From Lonicera japonica (lineage: Eukaryota; Streptophyta; Magnoliopsida; Dipsacales; Caprifoliaceae): a DNA stretch of 64,000 nt. Made by a program: the position numbers and the translations under genes. The stretch lies in NCBI GenBank assembly GCA_021464415.1, contig CM038469.1, forward strand, positions 17,937,901-18,001,900, in the 5' to 3' direction. Below the pieces are notes generated by a model. The model saw only the letters and a program-made list of their open reading frames with translations, did not search any database and was not told the origin of the DNA. Numbering within the stretch: the first letter of the stretch is position 1; each line of letters opens with the position of its first letter. This document shows, piece after piece, positions 41,901 to 53,900 of the stretch.

Positions 41901-44900
41901 TTATTGCAACTAAAAACAAGATTACAATATAAAAAAAGGCTCAGCCCAGTGGATGAGCCATCCACTGCGGCAAGATCCTAACATTCGAACTACATCAAAC
42001 CAAAAAACTAAAACAATTCAGCCTAAAAATAAAGGCTATCAATACTATCAAAGATATTCCATGCTTTGATCCATAAACCAACTAGAAATATGGTATGATT
42101 CCATATCTCTTCTGCAGAATCTCTTAATTGGTTGGATAGGTATTATAGGGTTTGGAAGCCAATGGGCCTTAAAAAGTCTTCGAAGCCCAAGGCTAAGTGT
42201 CCTTGGTAGTTAATTAATCAGCATTACTAGTATGTTAAGGTAATAGTACAGCATGCTTAGGGCAGGGCTTGTGAGTCATCCTTCTTCCATTACTCTCTTC
42301 TATTATTTTTTGTATTATTCACTGGGAAACAGATAAACTTTAGTTTGAGCAAAGTACCCGTGTCTGACGCTGGCATGCGAACAGGTACGACACGCCACAT
42401 GGCGCGTTAGACATGTTCGATTTTAATAATGCTGTGGACTTGCTAGGACAAGCCGTGGGTACTTCTTGAAGCGAACGGGTACGACACGCCACTTAGCGTG
42501 TCAGACATGTTCGATTTTAATAATGTTGTGAACATTGTTAGGACAAGCCATGGGTACTTCTTGGACACGATGGGGAGACAGAAAATGCTAAAAATGGGTA
42601 TTTAAAGAATTTTAAAAATATATGGGGTGTCTCTGATTAAAATTAATAAAAGATATAGTTTATATCTTCCAGTTATATCTTCTATTGTTTTTTATATTAT
42701 TCACTAGAAAGTAGAGAAACCTCAGTATGAGCGAAGTACCCTTGTCTGACACAAGAACGGGTAGGACACGCCGCGTGGCGTGTCAGACGTGTTCGATTTT
42801 GGTAATGTTGTGGACATTGCTAGGACACGCCGTGGATACTTCTTGGACACGATGGGAAGAAAGAAATTGCTAAAAATGGGTCATTGTAGAATTTTAAAAG
42901 TATTTGGGGCGTCTCTGATTAAAAATAATAAAAGATAAAGTTTATATATTATGTAGTTATTATATATACAATCAGTTCCCAATTGAACAAATGGATCGAC
43001 CAAAGTTTAACAATGAGGAGCAACAATTAAGCAACTACTTTTATTTTATTTTGCTCGTGAGTAGTCTAGACTTTATACTTATGAGTTATTTTGAGTTTGA
43101 TGTAATCCTTTATCCTTTATTTGTATAAGACATTTTATTTGTGCCAAGTGCTCTAATCAATATTTTGACTCATATTATATGATTATAATATAAAATATTA
43201 AAAAGAATATCAATTTATTAAAGTGTTCCCTGCCATACCCATATCTAAGTTTTTTAGGATTTGTCATGTTTTCACGTCCTTGCTGTACTGGGTGTGACGT
43301 CCATACCCATGTCGGTGCTTCGTAAATTATTCTCCATCAATATGGTATCAGAGGGGGGGGAAACCTCCAGACAAACTGAATTCTTTCTTGCTCTAAGACC
43401 TAATCTTTCTTCCTTACTTATGTTCTGTCAGATTGTTCTTTTACCAAACCTTTTCTTTTTAGCCAAAAAAAATTTAATAATAATTAGGGTTACTGTTCAT
43501 CTTAATCACTGTTCAAATGATTACCGTTCACCAGCCTTACTATTTCATCAGCATAGCACTAATTACACAGAGGTAATGCTGATCAGGAAAAAAGAACAAC
43601 ATTTTTTTCCTTTTTCCTCTCTTTCAATGCCGACTGATGCAGAATCTCGCAACTAGTTACATAATTATTATAGGGTATGGAAGCCCATGGCCTAACAAGT
43701 CTTGTAAGCCCAAGGATAAGTGTCCTCAGTAATTAGTTTACTAGTATTAGTAGCATTTTAGAGTCATTTTGTTATTTAGCGTCTTCACGGTTTCATGTCA
43801 TAGGATATAAATAAGGATGTGATTCATCGTAATTAGGGAAGTTGAATATTGAATGGTAAAGCGCTAGTGCTTGGGGCTTGTTAGCTATCCTTCTTCCCTT
43901 TCTTCTATTATTTTCTATATCAGGACGTGCTCAAGAGTCACCAAGAAAAATAAAGAGGTGGATTGTGGCCTTGTAGGGTTGGTGAATGACCATCACCACA
44001 TGCCTATGGGGAATATCTGAGTGCTTTGGAGTTGTGGAACTTGCCATTGAGAGGGTCTCTAAGAGGATTAGACGGAGGAAGGTTTGAGATGGATTCAGAC
44101 ATTCACTAGTTGTATTCCAATTACATTCTTCAATTTTTTATAACTCCAACAAGGATTGCATAATTTTTGAAAAAATATTAACTAGATATTTACATGGGGA
44201 GGGTTGTGTGAGGGTAGGAAAGACCATCTAGTGTGATGGGAAGCGGTGTGTAGAGCTATGCCTCGCATACACCAGCACACCCCACAATCAGTGTTCTAAA
44301 AATCAGCGCCTAGATGCAAGTGCTTGTAACCGTCGTCAACCTCAACCCCCTTAGACTCTGATGATGCCATTCATTATTCTCCAACACTTGGTATTTACAA
44401 TATTAATACATGCAACTGTTTTGTAGTGAGAGAAATAAGAGTTGTAAAGAAAAAATGGTGGCGTCCACACGGTAGATGAAAAGGGAGGTAGGGGAGGATT
44501 TTGGGAAGGCGGTGAACACAGGATGGAAAGAAGAGAGAAGACGAACAGAGAGGGGCGGGGAAATACTGTCATTCAACAATAATTAGGAGTGCTGGAAGAT
44601 CGTATGGAGCACGAGTAACACAACCATATTGGCTGCTCTTATTATCTAAGGGTGCTTTTGCTAAATTAAAACTTAAGTCTGGGTGCCTAAAAATCGGGTG
44701 CCAAACAAGAAATATACGGGTGCTTTTACCACCACACAAATATTAGTCATTCTACATTAAATGAAATTTTAAACTGGGAATCATTAGTTTTCACGCCATT
44801 CCAAATTGAACAAAGTTGATCTAGTTACATCTCAAGGTCAACACTATGTCACATAGGGAGCAGGAAGAATTGTCAGAATGTTAAGCCATACAGAAGGATT

Positions 44901-47900
44901 TTTTTATTTTTATTTTTTGTTTGGCGCTCTTTTTCACCTGTATTTATGCTATTTTTCCTTCTCTTTATATTAGTTGACTGCTGATCCACGTATTCTTATA
45001 ATGCTTATTGAAGTTGTTGTTAAAGAATTTTGTTTCTGATCAAAAAGAATACAAGGCACTATAATAGCAACATGCAGAAAACCTACATGATATCAAAGTT
45101 GGAGATCTGAGACCATGGTGACTCTCTTTCGAAAAAACAAGTTCAAGTAAAGGAAGAAGAAGAAATACTTACAATTGGATGGGCGAGAAGTTCTCCGAAA
45201 TTGTAAATGCTTTCTCCAAGCAAAGCAGATAGGGATAACTCAAATGCCAAATCCTAATATGAAAAGTGCTAAAAAGTTAATAAATGGATTGGAAAAATGA
45301 ACAATACAATTGCGGATTTTAACCTTCTAGTAAATGCAGGTACGACTAACCAGATTGGACAAATGAGAACTCAAAAAGGCATTATCAATATTGGAATATT
45401 TCAACCATGGTCACCAGGGATTTATAAATTATCCGTTCAGACTTGATAAAATGCTTTCTATGCCATCAGTCCCTCTTTGCTTGTATTGATTATTTTTTCT
45501 CAATATAAGTCTCTTTTCTGATAAAAAAAAATGCTTTCTATGCCATGTTAAGAGTTACAATCTGTGCATATAATTTAAGAAATTTTCCTTATTATTCAAG
45601 CTAAACTTCAAATAACATTTAATTCACATCTCTTGTTACCTAGAGAACCCATAATACATTTTTATCGCAGAAATGACAACCCTATCCATGTTACTTTGCC
45701 AACTTTAACCATTGAACTTATTGGTGCAAAGTCCTAAGCAACAAGAAATCCTAGATTGGGAGCTGAAGATCTTAATACATGCAAGCTCCAAGAGTTTTTA
45801 GAACTCATTTATTTAAGCTGAACAAAAGAACATATCGTCATCATTGATTCTTCTACAACAGCATTTAGGAGTCAAAATTTAGATGACCAGATATAGTTTC
45901 ACTGGAAAACGGAAGTAAAACAATCTGACAACCTTTTCAACTTAAACAAGAAGAAAGTCACTAACCTAGACTTCCCCTTGCCCAGATTTCCATCATTGGC
46001 TGAAGAGCCACAGGTAGGGGTGCAATTTCTGAAGTAAGAGTGTGGTATAAATAACTACTACAAAGGCCTAACCTTTTTTGATGGGAAAAACAAGTATTTA
46101 TTAAGATAAATAGGCAGATAATAGAATGTCACAGGAGCCTCTGATACAAAATGAAGTAACTACAAGAAAACAAAAACAATAAGACACAACAAGAAAATCA
46201 ATAGAGAAGAGTCCACAAGTCCCTCTCTGAATATGTCAGTGACACCCTCTAAATACAATCTAATTTTCCTTTTTGTTGCTATTTTCTTGCCAATGGGTCC
46301 GTTTGTGTATTTTGATTTCAGTCTTTACAAAAATATCCTTCTTGTAGTAAGAAGAAAAAGTGTATGTATGGAACTTCAGAGGTTCAAATTTAAATTTAGT
46401 CCCAAAAAATTGCCACTGGCCAAATTCTAAAAACTTGTTATGTGACTACAATATCAAACTGAAAGTGGATGTATGGAACTTCAGAGGTTCAAATTTAAAT
46501 TTCGTCCCAAAAAATTGCCACTGGCCAAATTCTAAAAACTTGTTATGTGACTACAATATCAAACTGAGAAATGCGAACATCTTGAAATGAGAAGGCTGAA
46601 ATTTCACGAACCAGAAAATTGAGACACATATCCAGATAAAGGAAGGATCATCAGTGGAAGTTTGAATAAAGTGCGTTCGATAATGAAGTTGGAAAATGGT
46701 TGAAAACACTACTAATATTTTTGAGAAGTTAGGAAGTGATTGAAAACATTTTTTTATGAGAAGTTGGAAAAAAAAAAGAGGTGATTTGGTTAGACATTCT
46801 ACTACTTTTCTGGTTGTTCGATGAAATCCAATTCTTTGGGCAGTGGGTAAGACAAAAATTCCATGAAAAAAGAGGAAAAGATGGAGATCTCACCAAATTC
46901 TCATAAAACTTAATAGCTTTCTCAATAATTTTCCACTTTCTTATCAATCAGACCCATAGAAACAATAATTGACTATGAACAAAAAAGATAGTCACATACC
47001 AACTTAAATGATTCTGACAAAGACTCGTCAGACGTGTACGCAAAATAAAGAAGAGCACTTTTGTAAAATTCCGCAAATTCTTGACGAGCTTTATAGTATT
47101 GAGATGAAACCCAATAATAGCTTGCATAAACAGACGGGTCAACGTCAGTCATACTATCGAGCGTACTCTTCCCATCGTCAAGAAGTTTCTTACACTCCTT
47201 TTGGTCCCCTCTTTCAAGCTCAAATATAGCTCTTTGCATCTTAATATAAAGGACCGGCTCCTCAATGCGCATCTCTCTAGTAGCTCGAAGCTTTTCAATT
47301 ACCCCTTCCAGATATGCAATGGCAGCTTCTTTCTCGGAATACTGTCGAGAGACTATGACAGCAAAATGTGCAAGCTTGAGAAGATTGATCTTAGTCTCAA
47401 AGTCGGTGATGAAATTATGATATAGCTGTATCAGAGCATCACCAGCCTGGAATACAAAATAATGAGAACAGGATCTACATGTGCATATAAAAAGTATATA
47501 ATACAAGTTGGTGTCCTCAAAAATGTGCACAAGCCCATGAAGGCAATACAACACAACCGTAAAAACATATCCTTTCTTACTTTATATGAAGTATTTTGTC
47601 CAGCTATATGGAATAGCAGCAATACTGTTGCATAAATAACTACTTATACATGTATAGATGACTAGTCATAATCATCAGACACCAGTAGGGGTTACTTCAA
47701 CAAACAACCTTTTTACATTGGCCTCGAGAGTTGTCATTCCCGGAGAGAAGAGAAGTTCTAGTCAGCATCACTGCTCTTAACCTAGAAATCCTAGTTGCCG
47801 GAGCTTTGGTCTCCTGGGACCTAGGTGCAACATGCAGGCACGTGCCTTATTAAGTAAGGTGCACCACATACATAAACTTGAAATATACTCCCTCCGTCCC

Positions 47901-50900
47901 AAATTGCTAGTCCCTCTTTCCTTTTTTGATGTCCCAAAATAAATGTCCACTTTCCATAAAAGATAAATACATACCTATTTTGCCCTTTTATACTTTTACT
48001 TTTCAAGTAAAAGTTTTGAATAAAGAAAAGGGTAAAAAGGGAAAGTCAATGCAAATTAAGCAAAAAGTGTAATGATGATGTTGGGTCCTTAACAAGTTGG
48101 ATTCCCTAAAAGAGACCAGCAATTTGGGACGGAGGGAGTATGTTTTTTTTTCTTTTTATCGGAAACAAAAAGCTTATATTGATAAAATAAAACCAATACA
48201 AGCAAAAGAGATTGGAAGAGGACAAGCAGTCCACAACCAGCCTGGAAAAGAAATAAATGTGAAATATATATTTATAACCATAATTTACACAAATCAATAT
48301 AATTTCATATCATCTACATTAATAAAAAAAATATCACAAAAATTCTTATAGGAGCCGATATGCTATTGATAATTTACACCAAAGTTAAAAGAATAATTCA
48401 AATTTATACAACAAGTGAACAACATAATCAAAGTTTTACTGTAGCTTAATGAATTGTGTAGTACTGTAGATTAGTTCTATACAGTCTAGACAAAGATAAT
48501 TCAGCTCTGGTACTGTTCAACGTGTATATACGAACTTAAAATTTATTTACTGAATAAAAAAATAGCTCAAAACTCTTATACAACCAAAAAAAAAAACAAC
48601 TAATTTTATTAAAGAAAAAAAAGGTTCAGTTTAGGAATAGAGAAAAACCTTATATAAAAAAATAAAATAAAATAAAAACCTAATAAACAGGAAAGAAAAA
48701 ACCCTAATAAATAAGACGAAAAACAAAAAAAGAACTTCGGGCCGACCAAAATGTTCCTCAATCTCTCTGTTTCTTGTTTGTGTTAGTTCGACTTCCAGGG
48801 TTTGTTGGTTTCTTTCGACTAAAGCTGAAGTATCTATTAAGAAAAACAAAACCTGCACACCAACTTAAGAAAATCCCTAACCTCATGCTCTCGTCTCCCA
48901 GCTCCTAGTTGACCAAAGTGCTCACCTTGTTGAACACGCTGCACCTGGGATCAGGCAAGGCGCCAAAGTAGCTTTGCGATGCACCCTGTGCCTAGGCGTG
49001 CCTCTGACAACGATGCTAGAAATTTTTGTTTTTGACCAGAGCTCTAGAGTTATTGCACAGGAAGAATGAGATCACTTTACACGGAAGTGGGAACCCTTCC
49101 CAGGATTGAGAAAAATGGTCAGTTTTCCTAAAATCATCACAGGGTATTCTGGCCCCTTAGAACCTCTGACTAATCCCAAGGGTGTACGTAGATCCTCCCT
49201 CAGTGTGCACCACGACGACCAAAGGAGGTTCTGAAGAGGATTCAAACTCTCAAACACAAATGGTATTATCATATTTACAAAAATTGCCCAAAAGGGACAG
49301 TTAAAACAGGTCAACAGTTTCATTTCTTATCAAAAAAAAAAAAAAAAAAACCAGGTCAACAGCTGAATTCAACAAAACAAATGGAACAAAAACCAATTTT
49401 TTTGATAGGAAAATGGAACATAAACCATTTGATCCTCGTATTAATAATATATTAGAGGTAGTTGGTATTCTCTATTCTTTTGTTACAACTGCCATAGGGG
49501 GTCCTATTGTTTGGCTTATGTAGGGCGTCCTAATCAACCAAGAGAGAGGGGCTTACTCTGTTTCGGTTCTTTTATGCTCCTCGTAGCTCACATACTTTTC
49601 TTAGCACAAAAAAATGCCTCCTACCTCTTTCATAGGAATTATGCTAAAATGACCCACTGGGAAAAAAATCTCATTTTGCTTCAGAAATTCTGAAACTCAG
49701 GGAAAAAAAGGACAGCATTCTTACAATATTCTATGTCACTCAAAGAATATACATGACAAGGAGTAAAGAGAAAAGACTAACATTCATCTGTATACTAGTA
49801 TTCAAACTTTTGCATCTAACTAGAAATTCTACACGAAAAAGTCCAAGTTTCACAATTGCAACATTAAAACACGATATAAGCAATGATTTCGATCAGTTTG
49901 GTATACATGAAGAAAGTAACCCAAGGAATCCAATACACGTAAGAATTAATCATCACCTAAATAAGTCGTTTTATCTCATGAAGACGTGTACTCTTATGAT
50001 TAAGAATTCTCTGGGAGGAGTTGGCTAGCTTATACGGGCTTTGCGGGGTTAAGTGGCGTCTAGAAGGGGATTTCAATGTCATTAGTTTTCCATCGGAAAA
50101 AAAGGGAGAGGGTGATGGGAGGATTACCAGAAGCATGAAGGAATTTGATGCGTTCATTAATGAAACATCTTTGAGAGATCCGAATATTAACAATGCTTCA
50201 CATGTTCAAATGGAAGAGACCATTCTAGGTTGGATAGATTTTTATTTACTACAAGGTGGGAGGAATTCTCTCAAACGGTGAGACAAGAGGCGTCATTAGA
50301 ATTAAGTCGGATCACTTCCCATTAGTGTTAGACACTAATTCATTCAAATGGGTTCCTTTTCTTGTATATTATACTTTGCTTTATTAATCAATTCACCGGA
50401 TGATGCCCTCTTTGTCTGTTACAAAACAATATGGAAAGTTGGCATACCACCAAAGGTAAAGGTATTTGCTTGGTTTGCTTCTTGGAAGAAGGTTGACATG
50501 TATGATTTGCTCCAAATTAGATGGCGTTATCTTTCTATTTCTGTCTTGGTGCACTCTTTGTAAGAGGGACCTGGAATCCATTGATCATGTGTCAATCCAT
50601 TGTCAATTTGCACAAGTTATTTGGAATAAGATTCGAATGGAGTTCGATTTGATAGCAGTTCTGCCTAGTTCATGGTATGATCTTTTGGCCATTGAATGGC
50701 GCTTCAAGGGTAATAATAAGAAGGCAAAGCTGCAGTGGAGCTGTTGCTGTATGGCAGCAGCCTGAAGTGTGTAGCAGGAACGCAATACAAGGATATTTGA
50801 AGACAGATTTTTGGAGGCTCAGGAGGGGTGGAGTAAAATCAAGTCATTGGCTTCTCTTTGGGCATTCTCATCTAGAGTTTTTGGCTCATTATCTGTATCT

Positions 50901-53900
50901 GAAATCTCCAGAGATTGGGGTGCAGCTTTTAGATAGAGCTTTAGGGATTATAAATCTAGAGACTGTTGAGGTTTTAATTTTTTTGAGAATCTTTTGTAAT
51001 AGAGTGATTGTGTGCCATTTCTGGGGTGCTGTTGTGTTGGACTTCTGGTCCACCAGGTTGTTCTAATTTGTTAGCTTGTATTGTTATGTTTTATCAGTAA
51101 AAGCGTTTGTTTCTGATAAAAAAAATATAATAATAAGAATGCTTTGGTGACAAGTCTCACTAACATTAAGTCCCATTTTTCCTAATATTTTTCAGCAGCA
51201 AGTCTCATTTACAGCTCCATGGAGTGAACTCAGAGCCCCTACTTGCTACTTAAAATTTCCAATAATACATCAGTTTGTGTCCACGTGTTAGTTTAGAACA
51301 ATGTTCTTGAGCCTACTCGTTGAGAGCTGTCAAAAACAGATCATGCTGAATATGAAATTATGCTAAAAATTGGATATATGGATTTAAAGTGATACCTATT
51401 CCTTCACAAGCACTGACATCTCAACAAATCTATAAGCAAATACAGAGTTTTTCCAAGTAGTCTCTAAGAAATGACTCTCTTCCCTCAATCTAAACCACCT
51501 TCTTCATTGCCCACTAATTGCTACCATTGTCTTCGCACAGTATTGTCATCATTTAACTAGAATATATCACCACCAATAACTCAATAAAGGTCTTTCTGAT
51601 TGCAAGTAGAATAGCGAAACCAATTCCATAGAAGATTTCTTCTCAGATATTCTCCACCTTATCTAGAATTCCAAACGCAAGGAAGTAGGGTATGAGCTGA
51701 ATTGCCTTAGAATAATGTATCAATTCCTTGTACAATGAAATCAGACGGAGTTGAATTACCTAGAAATTTAGTCAATCAAACACCACGAAAAACCATAAAA
51801 AGTACAAGTTTCCCATGGAAAATATTGGCAACCAATCACACCCTAAGTTTGTCTCCAACTTGGGATGGATTTTGAACACATAAATATTCATATATATTGT
51901 ATATGTCCTTTGGACTTAGACTAGTATATTTTACATGACATTATCTTGTGAGAATGTCTTTTTAGACATAAGTCTACAAATCCATCCATCCGCCTCCACT
52001 AATAGCATCCAACACTACCTTCTCCATTTCCATTGCTCATACTCCTCCATCCCCCTTTCATCACCCATTGCTTTTTTATATACCAGAGAATGAGGAATTG
52101 AGGATATGCATATATGTGCACCTATACATTTCATCATTTGGGATATCTATTCCAAGAGGTACCCTCCTATTGATATAAAGTGGGGTGATGGATAAGCACC
52201 ATCCATCATCCCCAGCAATAGCATCACTAGTAGGATCCTCGAAAGAATAATCGGCCTAACCTGTTGGCTAATGATAAAAGGATTGGAAGTAAGGATCTCA
52301 ATTGTAGTGCTAAGGATGATCCTTATAAAACTAAAGCCTTCAATACAATCAAAGACATCAACTTCTTGTGGTATTTGAGTGTGAAGTCTTCCTCTTTGTC
52401 TCCCTTTCATGGTCTTCGATGCGCCCAGTCCGCTTCCCTCTCTCCAATATATCATATCCATCACTGAGATTATGGTTCAAAATGAAGGCCAAAAATAAAC
52501 CAATCCCAAACCGACCAACACTCCAGTAAAGAAATAGCTTCAACAACTTTGTATCGCCATGACCCGAACAAGATATCAGTTATATTGGGTAATAAGCTGA
52601 GTTATCATGGTGGTAATGGTTGTATCATAAAAGTATCTGTTGTTTCCAAGGAGATGACATAGCATTTCGTACCTGAATGAGATTGATATCTCTACTGCCT
52701 TTAGTCCAAATTCGATAATTAAATCTTTCTTCTCTGTCCATGCGTAGGCACTCTACTCCAAAGCATATATGTTACTCATTTTAAGTTCTTCATAGGTCAT
52801 AAAATAATATTATACTTGACAAAATTAGTACTTTCCTGGACATTTTTCCCCCTTAAGCAAATTGATCCTCTAGACCGTTCTAGCAAACAATGTTTCTACT
52901 TTCTACCCTTTTGGCATAAGAGAATCCCCCCATTCATATTCGGGAAAGCACATTGTCTTATTGCAAATATAAGTCCAACTGCCTTTACATACAAACTGAA
53001 ATACCAGGAAGGCACGTTACAACTGTGAATACAAGTCTAAATTGAAAATCCATTCCCTAGAATTACATATATTGTATAACAAATACGTAAGTTTTCACGA
53101 CATAGATCCCATGAAAGCACACATCATCATTCAGTTACTAGGTGTACTTGTCCACATCTTCCTCAACACTCACATAGCAAATTATCAGAGTTTTCCTTTT
53201 AGGTGCCATGTTCTTTCATTCAAACTTACCTTTTTTGCCGAGAACTCCAAAGAGGCCCTCTCAACCACTTTACAGCTCCACCCATTTTTTTTTTATCCAA
53301 AACCAAACGCTTTTATTAAAATTAAATAATCAAAGCGTTACAAAGATGACTACATTATTGGTGAACCAGCAGTCCACCAAACCCCTAATAATATCAATCT
53401 AACTGAGGGACAACTAGAAAATATCAACAAAACAACTCTAAGTACATCTCCATCACTGGATAGCTGCACCCCAATTCGAACAAAAATCATAGATGGGAAG
53501 GTTGACAAATATATTAGAAGAGCTAGCCCAAATAGATGATAACAGCTTGATTTTAAACCAAACTTCAGCAGCTTCATTGGATTTGTCTTCAAATACCCTA
53601 GTATTTCTCTCTTGCCAAATGCGCCATGTTAATGCCAAACAACAACATCTCCACAGCAATTTGGACTTCTTTTTATTCCCTGTAAACTGCCATTTTATAC
53701 CCAAGAAATCACGCCATGAACTAGGCTTGGCACCAATTGAACCAAATTCCTCCCCCATCTTGTTCCACATGTAGCTCCACCCATTTGTTGCAACACATAC
53801 TTGCTCCTTATTTATTTAGCACCAAAAGGTATATGCATGATAGTAAGCATCCACATACATTTTTACCCAACTTTGGTCTAATTCCTATATGGTATATTTT

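Larger units (their letters stand above)
41857..43922 (+). mobile_element. Deleted Copia-type element with interrupted 5' LTR
   Basis: Two LTR copies share a start (TGATGCAGAATC at 41857 and 43635) and a body (TATTATAGGGT, GGAAGCC, AAGTGTCCT, ATCCTTCTTCC). A primer-binding site TGGTATCAGAG (43343-43353) pairs with initiator tRNA-Met and follows a TCCATCA LTR end. The internal region is under 300 bp and has no gag or pol. The 5' LTR is interrupted by an L1 fragment and by repeats at 42321-43325. I found no matching 5-bp duplication, so the ends are approximate. It lies in RPN9 intron 3. Confidence 0.55.

Noticed and set aside
43261..43656. 131-aa open frame
   Set aside because: It spans an LTR end, the primer-binding site and a short leader. 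No gag motif is present.
44290..44307. Possible hAT end CAGTGTTCTAAAAATCAG
   Set aside because: No inverted partner and no 8-bp duplication found within reach.
52147..52546. Open frames in RPN9 intron 1
   Set aside because: They are short, overlap on both strands and have no recognisable domain or splice context.
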